Part shown: positions 1-4,908 of the stretch, one piece after another | How positions within the stretch are numbered: the first letter of the stretch is position 1 | How the letters are laid out: each line of letters starts with the position of its first letter | Source of the DNA: Dehalococcoidia bacterium | GTDB taxonomy: Bacteria > Chloroflexota > Dehalococcoidia > Dehalococcoidales > JAUXAE01 | Assembly: GCA_030665535.1 (NCBI GenBank) | Contig: DAOUZU010000053.1 | Coordinates: forward strand, 1 to 6,744 | Direction of reading: 5' to 3' | DNA: 6,744 bases | Program-made: the position numbers and the translations under genes | The notes under the pieces: model-generated | What the model saw: the letters and a program-made list of their open reading frames with translations, nothing else | Databases searched by the model: none | What the model was told of the DNA's origin: nothing

Positions 1-14
1 ATTAACTACGTACT

Positions 15-236
15 CTAGATGCTTCCTAGCAGGGCCTTTCTGCCCTTACTTGAATGCTGGGCAATGAAGCTGTTAATGTCCTCCTGACGGTATCTCCTAT
101 CACCCCGGGAACCGATGCGGTAGGCATTAATAATGCCCTTATCCGTCCAGCGCCTTACCGTGTTCACATGAAGGCTTAAAAGGCGGGCAACATCACTGGC
201 GGTCAGCATCGGGCTGCTAATATTCGGTTGGCTCAT
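15..236 (-). CDS. Excisionase/MerR-type helix-turn-helix DNA-binding protein
   Basis: This is a 73-residue cytoplasmic DNA-binding protein. Residues 11-58 form a complete HTH_17/excisionase-type winged helix: the recognition segment is LLSLHVNTVRRWTDKGII, followed by the wing (YRIGSRGDRRYRQEDI), where the invariant Arg-Arg-Tyr precedes the last helix. The family includes phage excisionases and small BldC-like regulators, so a regulatory role is inferred from the fold only. The ATG at 236 is preferred over the internal Met10 because AAGGAG (242-247 on the complement) sits 5 nt upstream. No effector domain follows the HTH, so it is not a full-length MerR sensor. It lies 232 bp downstream of the ABC permease on the same strand, and the AT-rich stretch at 256-285 just upstream could be its own operator. 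The target is unknown, and no integrase is in view to support an excisionase role. Confidence 0.85.
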   Translation of the reverse strand: MSQPNISSPMLTASDVARLLSLHVNTVRRWTDKGIINAYRIGSRGDRRYRQEDINSFIAQHSSKGRKALLGSI

Positions 237-241
237 ATCCT

Positions 242-247
242 CTCCTT
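242..247 (-). promoter_or_regulatory. Shine-Dalgarno site of the HTH gene
   Basis: The complement reads AAGGAG, 5 nt before the ATG at 236. It fixes the long start for the 73-residue protein. Confidence 0.75.
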
Positions 248-319
248 ACCTATCCTAAGTACTATTTAAGTTAACAAACATAACCTTCGCACATTTCGCC
301 AGACCAAGGAAGGTATTGT

Positions 320-352
320 GTTCTAGTCCCTTGTACTAGAACGGGGTTCTAG
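320..352. repeat. Overlapping inverted repeats built on GTTCTAG(T)
   Basis: GTTCTAGT (320-327) pairs perfectly with ACTAGAAC (335-342) around a 7-nt loop. The same middle arm, CTAGAAC (336-342), also pairs with GTTCTAG (346-352) around a GGG loop. The two hairpins are mutually exclusive because they share one arm. An outer pair GTCCC (326-330)/GGGAC (360-364) could close the second form. There is no T-run, so this is not an ordinary terminator. It could be a tandem operator for the neighbouring HTH protein, an RNA switch, or the remnant of a small repeat element. Confidence 0.55.
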
Positions 353-399
353 AGCTCTTGGGACATAGAGATGCCAGGCTATGGCGGGATAAGATAGCG

Positions 400-447
400 C
401 CAAAGAGAAAACACTGTATCGGTGGGGTTGACCCTGTATCTCTTTGG
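400..447. repeat. 9-bp inverted repeat downstream of the ABC permease
   Basis: CCAAAGAGA (400-408) and TCTCTTTGG (439-447) are perfect complements separated by 30 nt. Inside are a direct repeat CTGTATC (414-420 and 434-440) and a small GGG-TTGA-CCC hairpin. It begins 22 nt beyond the permease stop codon, so it could form the 3' end of the exporter mRNA, but no T-tract follows on either strand. Intrinsic termination is therefore not supported. Confidence 0.5.
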
Positions 448-468
448 GAAGAGAGGTGGGGAGTGAGC

Positions 469-1257
469 TTAGAACTCCTGGCTGCGGAAGCGGACAATGG
501 CCAGGTAGACGAAGAGGGCAGTCAGCGAGAGAGTGACGAAGACGGGTAGTATCCAGGGAGCCGAGGTTGATGACTCCAGTGCTGTCTGGATAGCCATATC
601 GGAGAGCGACCCCGGGAAGAGATTGGGCAGCCATTCGGACACATTGCCCAGGAAGGCCAGAAGGAACACCTGGCCGATGATTAAGCCAATGGGAATACCC
701 AGCACCGGAATCCTGGCCTCAAAGATAGTGCCCAGAAAGAGGGTGAACGAGAGATAAAAGATGACATTAATGGCCATGAGGATAAGGGCACCCAGGAAGG
801 GGAAGGCCGGTATGAGGCCGCCACCAAAGACCGAAAGCTGGGTATAGGCGATAAGTCCCTGAAGGAAAATAACGATGATAACAAAACCAAGGCCGATGGT
901 GATGAATTTGGAGAGGATGAAGGCGATTCGTGAGGCCGGCTTGGATAAGATCCAGGCCGCCGTACCGGCCTTTTTCTCGTTGATAATGGCCCCGTGGGCG
1001 GCCACTACCATGCCGATGGGGGCCAGTACAGAGGTGGCCAGGATAAAGGCAGTGACCCCGGCGGTTATCGTCTGACCCCCTTCCTCGGCCTCAAGGACAA
1101 GGGCCAGCACCAAGTTGAGCAGGACCAGCCATATAACACCCTGTATCAGCCAGTTGCGCATGCTGAAACGGCGGGAGATCTCTCTGCGCATGAGATTGAC
1201 GAAGCCTATGCGCCAACCCTGCTCGCGAATCAGCTGAAGTTCGCCGCCGTTAGTCAT
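469..1257 (-). CDS. ABC-2 type transporter permease
   Basis: This 262-residue integral membrane protein is the permease half of an ABC-2 exporter. About six hydrophobic segments are visible: residues ~36-56, ~64-91, then one after the EKKAGT motif, and three more before the basic C-terminus. The cytoplasmic signature after helix 2, NEKKAGTAAWILSKPASR, matches the family pattern E-K-x-x-G-T-x-x-x-L-L-S-x-P-x-x-R. The start is taken at the ATG at 1257, which lies in the last codons of the ATPase (ATGACTAA, 8-nt overlap) and implies translational coupling. A longer reading from 1323 would add 22 residues fully inside the ATPase gene and is unlikely. Sequence alone does not identify the substrate; lipids, peptides, drugs and antibiotics are all exported by this family. 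Confidence 0.93.
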   Translation of the reverse strand: MTNGGELQLIREQGWRIGFVNLMRREISRRFSMRNWLIQGVIWLVLLNLVLALVLEAEEGGQTITAGVTAFILATSVLAPIGMVVAAHGAIINEKKAGTAAWILSKPASRIAFILSKFITIGLGFVIIVIFLQGLIAYTQLSVFGGGLIPAFPFLGALILMAINVIFYLSFTLFLGTIFEARIPVLGIPIGLIIGQVFLLAFLGNVSEWLPNLFPGSLSDMAIQTALESSTSAPWILPVFVTLSLTALFVYLAIVRFRSQEF

Positions 1258-2209
1258 TATCGCTGCTGTCCAGGATTTGCATAAAGGCTTCTTCCAGCTC
1301 GTACTCTTTACGCTTGAACTCACAAACAGTCATCTGGCCGTCGCTCATTGCCAGTGTCAGCAACTGTTCCTCAGCGGCTTTGTCATCGGTTACCTTGACC
1401 TGCCAGATGGTCTGGCCGTTCTCGCTGGTGACCTCTATTGATGAGACCCACGGCTGGCTGGCCACATTGGCCTGCGCCTGACTGGCGTCTCCCTTTATAA
1501 CCAGCGAGTAGACGGTACCACTGTTTCCTGAGAGCAGTTGCTCAATAGGCGAGAAAGATACCAGTTGGCCACGATTGAGAATAGCCACCATATCGCTCAC
1601 TCGCTGGACGTCATCCAGGATATGGGTTGAGTAGATGACAGTGGTCTGCTGGCGCAACTCCAGCAGCAATTCCAGAACATCGCGCCGTCCCATCGGGTCT
1701 AGAGAGGAAGCCGGCTCATCGAGAATCAGCAGGTCCGGAGAGTTGATACAAGCCTGTCCTATGCCCAACCGCTGCCGCTCCCCGGTGGAGAAACCCCTTA
1801 TAGGTCGGTCTGCGTGGTGCTCCAGGCCGATGTTTGTCAGTGTATCGGTGACTCGCTGCTCAATTGCGTGCTGCGGACCGGAGAAGTAAAAGCGGGCCAC
1901 GAAGCGTAGTGTTTCGCGGGCTGTCATGTATTCGTAGAAGCAGGGGTCCTGGGCCAGATAGCCGACACGCTTCCGGATTTCAATGCTGTCTTTTACGATG
2001 TCGTGGCCGAAAACGGTGGCGCTGCCGCCTGTCGGGCGTGTCAGCCCCAACAAGAGTTTGATGGTGGTTGTTTTCCCGGCGCCGTTGGGCCCCAGGAAGC
2101 CGACTATTGAGTTTTTCTTAATGCTCAGGTCAAGAGACTTGACAGCGTTGATAGTATCGTACGACTTGCACAAGCCATCCGTATGTACGACTACAGCTTC
2201 TGTATGCAT
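1250..2209 (-). CDS. ABC transporter ATP-binding protein (exporter ATPase)
   Basis: This 319-residue ATPase energises the permease encoded next to it. In order: Walker A GPNGAGKTT (residues 40-48), Q-loop Gln87, signature FSTGERQRL (140-148, an STGER variant of LSGGQ), Walker B LLILDEP (160-166) with catalytic Glu165, D-loop SSLD, and H-loop His196 in YSTH. All catalytic positions are intact. About 100 residues follow the nucleotide-binding domain, as in CcmA/DrrA-like ATPases of ABC-2 exporters. The ATG at 2209 gives a normal N-terminus, but only a weak AGG-type ribosome site lies upstream. The gene ends inside the permease start, so the two are co-translated. Transcription probably starts near 2252 from the promoter at 2259-2287. 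Confidence 0.97.
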   Translation of the reverse strand: MHTEAVVVHTDGLCKSYDTINAVKSLDLSIKKNSIVGFLGPNGAGKTTTIKLLLGLTRPTGGSATVFGHDIVKDSIEIRKRVGYLAQDPCFYEYMTARETLRFVARFYFSGPQHAIEQRVTDTLTNIGLEHHADRPIRGFSTGERQRLGIGQACINSPDLLILDEPASSLDPMGRRDVLELLLELRQQTTVIYSTHILDDVQRVSDMVAILNRGQLVSFSPIEQLLSGNSGTVYSLVIKGDASQAQANVASQPWVSSIEVTSENGQTIWQVKVTDDKAAEEQLLTLAMSDGQMTVCEFKRKEYELEEAFMQILDSSDND

Positions 2210-2231
2210 ATGAATATATTAGCCTAGCCTA

Positions 2232-2254
2232 CCAGGTTGGGCTTCGCCCGCTGG
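2232..2254 (-). promoter_or_regulatory. 5' leader hairpin of the ABC exporter operon
   Basis: On the complement, CCAG and CTGG close an outer stem (2251-2254 with 2232-2235). GGGC and GCCC close an inner stem (2246-2249 with 2239-2242) over a GAA loop, with an asymmetric internal loop between the stems. The predicted transcription start near 2252 puts this hairpin at the very 5' end of the mRNA, where it could protect the transcript or affect initiation. Confidence 0.45.
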
Positions 2255-2258
2255 GTTA

Positions 2259-2287
2259 ACTTTAATCTGTGCTCCGGCATTTGTCAA
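2259..2287 (-). promoter_or_regulatory. Sigma-70-type promoter of the ABC exporter operon
   Basis: On the complement a perfect -35 box TTGACA (2282-2287) is followed after 17 bp by TAAAGT (2259-2264, four of six matches to TATAAT). The predicted start, near 2252, lies about 43 nt upstream of the ATPase ATG. Confidence 0.6.
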
Positions 2288-2342
2288 ACATCCTGGGGCT
2301 GAATCCCGGGACAAGACACTGCCTGAATCCAGTTGTTTTGGC

Positions 2343-2537
2343 GTGTTTGCCGCTTATTTTCCTGAAAAGGCAGGGCCGGTAGACTTTAATATATTGTCAC
2401 GGTGGCCTATAATATACATTCCGATTGCCATCTTGACGCGGGCAGGTAACAAAATAATAAAAATAGCCAATATAATCAGGATCGTCGTAATCATTTTCAT
2501 TCTGGTACTCGTTGCCAAGCTGATAGACCTGTGGTAG
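2343..2537 (+). CDS. Doubtful small membrane ORF in the AT-rich gap
   Basis: This open frame of 64 codons begins with GTG and ends in a strongly hydrophobic helix (about residues 43-61, rich in Ile and Val) framed by Lys and Arg. It is the only coding candidate in the 457-bp gap 2210-2666. There is no Shine-Dalgarno site before the GTG and no ATG in frame. The Ile/ATA-rich composition may simply reflect AT-rich DNA. A perfect TATAAT (2408-2413) lies inside the frame with only a poor -35. It ends 12 bp before the next promoter. The rest of the gap shows only an imperfect hairpin at 2292-2310 (CCTGGG/CCCGGG) and the promoters listed separately. I do not recognise a family. Confidence 0.2.
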   Translation: MFAAYFPEKAGPVDFNILSRWPIIYIPIAILTRAGNKIIKIANIIRIVVIIFILVLVAKLIDLW

Positions 2538-2549
2538 CCGGCACCCGCT

Positions 2550-2578
2550 TTGACGAATAGCGGACGGATGGTTAAAAT
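2550..2578 (+). promoter_or_regulatory. Promoter of the DOMON-glutaredoxin-FDR operon
   Basis: TTGACG (2550-2555, five of six matches) and TAAAAT (2573-2578, five of six) are separated by exactly 17 bp. The expected start is near 2585, giving a leader of about 80 nt before the ATG at 2667. This leader holds a CCGGC/GCCGG hairpin (2604-2619) and ends in a purine-rich ribosome site GGGAGAAGGGAG. No other promoter is obvious before the glutaredoxin gene, so it probably drives all three genes. Confidence 0.6.
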
Positions 2579-2666
2579 AATTGAAGAGCCTGATAAATGA
2601 TAACCGGCGAGTGTGCCGGGGCAAATTACCGTTGCGAGCGTAATTTAGGGAGAAGGGAGACCGGTC

Positions 2667-3485
2667 ATGGGCGGTGAAGTTCTGGTACTCGGCATAGTGG
2701 GGCTACTGACCTGGCTTATCCCTTTTATCGGCCTGCCAATCCCGCTCATAGGGCTTGTCTGGGGGATCGTGCTGTTGAGGCGGAAACCACCCAAGAAGCT
2801 GATGCTGTATTCCGGCTTAGTTATGTGCTCCCTGGGGCTGTTTTTGTCCGCCGGCTATAGCGTGGTAACTATTATGGTCAATACGTCACCGACGACGACT
2901 ACCGGCACAGACCTCCCCGGGAACGGCGGCTCGTCACCACCCCCCGTTGATCCCGGGCCGGTGGAATGGACAGCCGATGGTGAGATTACAGTTGGAGAAT
3001 ACGATAAAAGCAAGAAGTTCGGTAACTCCTACGAAATATTCTGGAATAGCGATGGTGAGCATATCTACGTAGGGATTCGGGTCACTACCAGCGGTTGGGT
3101 GGCCGTGGGCCTCCAGCTTGATAATAGGACAACCACGGATGTGGATATGATACTGGGATTTGTCGATGTCGCCGGAAAGGTCACCATATATGACCTTATT
3201 TACCCTGAATATCCGGGTCTGCTCAATCCCCAGGATGTGGTTCTCGGCGGCAGTAATGACATTCTTCTGCCCGCAGGTACGGAAGGGGAGGGCGTGGAAG
3301 TCTCTGAGGATGAAGAGGGCCCCGTCTATACCACGATAGAGTTTATGCGCAAGCTCAACACGGGTGATCAATACGACCAGGTTTTCTACGAAGGTCCCAA
3401 TACTATCATCTGGGCCTACGGCAGAGAGGATTCGCGGGATACAGCCGCCTTTGAGCAAGACTACGGGACACTGGTAGTCGACTAG
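2667..3485 (+). CDS. Membrane-anchored DOMON-domain protein
   Basis: This is a 272-residue protein with two or three hydrophobic segments in residues 4-70, split by the basic loop RRKPPKK (38-44). By the positive-inside rule that loop is cytoplasmic, so the second helix (about 46-70) carries the rest outside. A Thr/Pro/Gly linker (73-98) leads to a DOMON domain (about 99-272). Family features are the motif SGWVAVGLQ (142-150), then DMILGF (160-165), and the terminal strand NTIIWAYGRED. DOMON domains bind haem or sugars and often serve secreted redox chains. Met161 is at a plausible haem-ligand position, but the only histidine of the mature domain is His132 in strand EHIYVG, so the usual Met/His pair is not clear. 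It is the first gene of the operon, 27 bp before the glutaredoxin. An extracytoplasmic electron-transfer or sensing role is inference. Confidence 0.83.
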   Translation: MGGEVLVLGIVGLLTWLIPFIGLPIPLIGLVWGIVLLRRKPPKKLMLYSGLVMCSLGLFLSAGYSVVTIMVNTSPTTTTGTDLPGNGGSSPPPVDPGPVEWTADGEITVGEYDKSKKFGNSYEIFWNSDGEHIYVGIRVTTSGWVAVGLQLDNRTTTDVDMILGFVDVAGKVTIYDLIYPEYPGLLNPQDVVLGGSNDILLPAGTEGEGVEVSEDEEGPVYTTIEFMRKLNTGDQYDQVFYEGPNTIIWAYGREDSRDTAAFEQDYGTLVVD

Positions 3486-3512
3486 GGCGGCTACCGGAGA
3501 GCGAGGTGGATA

Positions 3513-3791
3513 ATGGCCGTTCATGTCCCCGGTAAGAACGTAGGGCGTATTGTCCTGTATGCCCTTAGCACCTGTATCTGGTGCCAGAAAACAAAGCTCC
3601 TCCTGAGGAACCTCGGCGTCGAACACAGCTATATTGACGTAGACCTGCTTGAAGGCGCGGAAAGGGCTGCGGCTATGGAAGTGGTCAGGCGTTGTAATCC
3701 CCAATCTTCTTTCCCCACCCTGGTCATCAATGAAGACCGCTGCGTTGCCGGCTTTAAAGAGGATGAGATAAGGATGGCCCTTACGCCGTGA
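3513..3791 (+). CDS. Glutaredoxin-like CxxC thiol-disulfide protein
   Basis: This 92-residue protein has a thioredoxin fold. It carries the redox motif C21-I-W-C24 after strand RIVLYAL, the cis-proline loop SSFPT (Pro68) and a GF motif (80-81) before the last helix. This arrangement matches NrdH/glutaredoxin-like proteins and the methanoredoxin-type glutaredoxins of anaerobes. It probably reduces protein disulfides in the cytoplasm; there is no signal peptide. The ATG at 3513 is preceded by GAGGTGG. Its stop overlaps the GTG start of the next gene (GTGA), so it should be made together with the FDR, which is its likely reductant. No glutathione-dependent enzyme is in view, which suits a ferredoxin-dependent route. 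Two extra cysteines (Cys61 and Cys77) are unexplained. Confidence 0.9.
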   Translation: MAVHVPGKNVGRIVLYALSTCIWCQKTKLLLRNLGVEHSYIDVDLLEGAERAAAMEVVRRCNPQSSFPTLVINEDRCVAGFKEDEIRMALTP

Positions 3792-4300
3792 AAGGCAAAG
3801 CGGATATCAGCGCTACGGCGGTGGACGGGCTCTATAAGAGGCTCTTTGCGGAAGCGGAGGCAGGCGGCTACCATTTGAACCCGGACGTTGAGTTCGCCAA
3901 GGGGTTGTTGAGAGGGCTGCTGATTAATGAGAGAAGATACGGCTACTGGGCCTGCCCCTGCCGCCTGGCCAGTGACAACAAAGAGGAAGACCTGGACATT
4001 ATTTGCCCCTGTTATTACAGAGACCCGGACCTGGGCGATTACGGAGCTTGCTACTGCGGCCTGTATGTCTCCGCAGAGGTGGTAGTCGGCAAGAAGAAAG
4101 TAGCCTCCATTCCGGAGAGGCGACAGCCGCTTGGGGAGAGGCAGGAGAAGAAAGCACCGCAAGGGAAGGCCGCTATAACTGAGTTGTCCCTGCCGGTGTG
4201 GCGCTGCCGGGTCTGCGGTTACCTGGCAGCCCGGGACGAGCCACCGGAGATATGCCCCATCTGCCGGGCCAGTAAGGAGCGCTTCGAGCGCTTTTTCTAG
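3788..4300 (+). CDS. Ferredoxin:disulfide reductase (FTR-like catalytic domain fused to rubredoxin)
   Basis: This is a 170-residue two-domain enzyme. Residues 1-105 resemble the catalytic subunit of ferredoxin:thioredoxin reductase (FTR), with three Cys-x-Cys motifs: CPC (56-58), CPC (73-75) and CYC (88-90). By homology Cys56, 73, 75 and 88 bind the [4Fe-4S] cluster and Cys58-Cys90 form the active disulfide. Tyr89 replaces the essential His of plant FTR. A charged linker (105-137) leads to a short rubredoxin domain with Cys140, 143, 156 and 159 (CRVCGY and CPIC). Both features match the FDR described from Methanosarcina acetivorans, whose rubredoxin centre is thought to pass electrons from ferredoxin to the cluster and which reduces a glutaredoxin-like protein. 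The GTG start lies in the glutaredoxin stop codon. A weak AAGGA lies 13 nt upstream, so translation probably relies on coupling. Confidence 0.93.
   Translation: MKGKADISATAVDGLYKRLFAEAEAGGYHLNPDVEFAKGLLRGLLINERRYGYWACPCRLASDNKEEDLDIICPCYYRDPDLGDYGACYCGLYVSAEVVVGKKKVASIPERRQPLGERQEKKAPQGKAAITELSLPVWRCRVCGYLAARDEPPEICPICRASKERFERFF
4278..4296 (+). terminator. Intrinsic terminator inside the 3' end of the FDR gene
   Basis: AGCGCT (4278-4283) and AGCGCT (4287-4292) form a perfect 6-bp stem over a TCG loop. The stem runs directly into five Ts (4292-4296), just before the TAG at 4298-4300. The hairpin therefore also encodes the end of the protein, Glu-Arg-Phe-Glu-Arg-Phe-Phe. It ends the operon 21 bp before the stop codon of the convergent gene. 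The reverse strand lacks a T-run after the stem, so it should act in one direction only. Confidence 0.75.
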
Positions 4301-4321
4301 GAGAGAAAGGGCGCTATGCCG

Positions 4322-4513
4322 CTACTCCTCTTCCTTGTTCTGGCTCAATATCTGGCCCAGCAGCCCGTAGTCTATGTTGTCCGGGCCGCCGCATTCCGGG
4401 ATGTAGCAGTTAACATCGCGGAAGGTGCACTTGGCGCCGCAGCTGGGGCAGGATTCCGGCGGGCTTTCCACCTGGAACACATAGCTGCATTCACGGCATG
4501 ACCAGTAGTTCAT
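4322..4513 (-). CDS. Seven-cysteine rubredoxin-like protein
   Basis: This 63-residue protein begins with a rubredoxin/rubrerythrin-type metal site, CREC (Cys6, Cys9) and CPSC (Cys22, Cys25). The loop between the knuckles is only 12 residues, as in rubrerythrin tails, not the ~29 of classical rubredoxin. Three further cysteines follow (Cys29, 36 and 41) in a block CTFRDVNCYIPECGG, which could hold a second metal or a disulfide. The acidic tail ends in Lys-Glu-Glu-Glu. The start at 4513 is set by GGAGGGG (4519-4525 on the complement), 5 nt upstream; a longer reading to 4540 lacks this support. It is the second gene after the rubredoxin, 27 nt apart, and converges with the FDR gene. Electron transfer or zinc binding are both possible. 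Confidence 0.83.
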   Translation of the reverse strand: MNYWSCRECSYVFQVESPPESCPSCGAKCTFRDVNCYIPECGGPDNIDYGLLGQILSQNKEEE

Positions 4514-4518
4514 ATCAG

Positions 4519-4525
4519 CCCCTCC
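4519..4525 (-). promoter_or_regulatory. Shine-Dalgarno site of the seven-cysteine protein
   Basis: The complement reads GGAGGGG, 5 nt before the ATG at 4513. It decides between this start and an in-frame codon at 4540. Confidence 0.8.
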
Positions 4526-4540
4526 TGGAACCGATGCCAT

Positions 4541-4702
4541 CTAGTCCAACTTGACGAATTCTGTCTTGGCCGCCCCGCAGATGGGGCAGAGCCAGCTATC
4601 GGGCAGGGCGGTAAAGGCCGTGTCCGGCTTGATATTGCCCTCGGCATCTCCCAGCTTCGGGTCGTAAATATAATTGCAGATGAGGCACTTGTACTTATCC
4701 AT
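4541..4702 (-). CDS. Rubredoxin
   Basis: This is a 53-residue classical rubredoxin, a one-iron electron carrier of the cytoplasm. The iron ligands are in CLICNY (Cys6, Cys9) and CPICG (Cys39, Cys42). Between them are the family hallmarks YIYDPKLGD, an acidic stretch ending GNIKPDTAF, and LPDSWLCP with the conserved Pro-Asp-x-Trp. Length and spacing are normal and nothing is missing. It starts at the ATG at 4702. A purine run AGGGGG lies about 17 nt upstream, farther than usual for a ribosome site. It is the first gene of a two-gene operon with the seven-cysteine protein and has its own strong promoter. Likely partners are rubrerythrin-type peroxidases, superoxide reductase or the adjacent FDR; none but the FDR is in this window, so the partner is inference. 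Confidence 0.97.
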   Translation of the reverse strand: MDKYKCLICNYIYDPKLGDAEGNIKPDTAFTALPDSWLCPICGAAKTEFVKLD

Positions 4703-4739
4703 AACGAACCAAAGCCGACCCCCTGCTGATTTGCTGCTA

Positions 4740-4769
4740 ATAATATTGGGCGCCGCTTCGTCTTGTCAA
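4740..4769 (-). promoter_or_regulatory. Sigma-70-type promoter of the rubredoxin operon
   Basis: On the complement a perfect TTGACA (4764-4769) is followed after 18 bp by TATTAT (4740-4745, five of six matches). The expected start near 4733 gives a leader of about 30 nt before the rubredoxin ATG. It fires away from the promoter at 4816-4844. Confidence 0.7.
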
Positions 4770-4813
4770 GTAATATATGGCCGGTGGAGATGAAAAGGCA
4801 AGCTGGCTGAGGG

Positions 4814-4842
4814 TATAGACAGGCACCTGACCATCGTCTATA
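4814..4842 (+). promoter_or_regulatory. Operator-like dyad over the promoter of the 41-codon ORF
   Basis: TATAGAC (4814-4820) and GTCTATA (4836-4842) are perfect inverted repeats whose centres are 22 bp apart, about two helical turns. The left arm covers the -35 box and the right arm covers most of the -10 box of the promoter at 4816-4844. This is the geometry expected for a dimeric repressor site; the binding protein is unknown. Confidence 0.5.
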
Positions 4843-4844
4843 AC
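4816..4844 (+). promoter_or_regulatory. Promoter upstream of the 41-codon ORF
   Basis: TAGACA (4816-4821, five of six matches) and TATAAC (4839-4844, five of six) are separated by the ideal 17 bp. The expected start is near 4851, about 58 nt before the ATG at 4909. It could also supply the PAP2-like gene downstream. Confidence 0.6.
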
Positions 4845-4908
4845 ACTGCCGCACAAAAAGCCGCCACCGGGTTGGGGTCATTCTCCGGCAGATAGCTGGA
4901 GGTAGCTG

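Noticed and set aside
320..360. tRNA-like T-arm (GGTTCTAGAGCTC).
   Set aside because: No acceptor, D or anticodon arm can be built around it.
323..757. Several open frames on both strands around the permease 3' end.
   Set aside because: They are shadows of the permease or cross the repeat cluster, with no ribosome site or recognisable domain.
1258..1323. N-terminal extension of the ABC permease.
   Set aside because: It lies wholly inside the ATPase gene; the ATG at 1257 in the overlap is the natural coupled start.
2934..3704. A 256-codon open frame on the minus strand.
   Set aside because: It runs antisense across the DOMON and glutaredoxin genes, both of which have clear domains and ribosome sites; its protein shows no family features.
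3629..4162. A 177-codon minus-strand frame.
   Set aside because: It is antisense to the cysteine motifs of the FDR, which are unmistakable.
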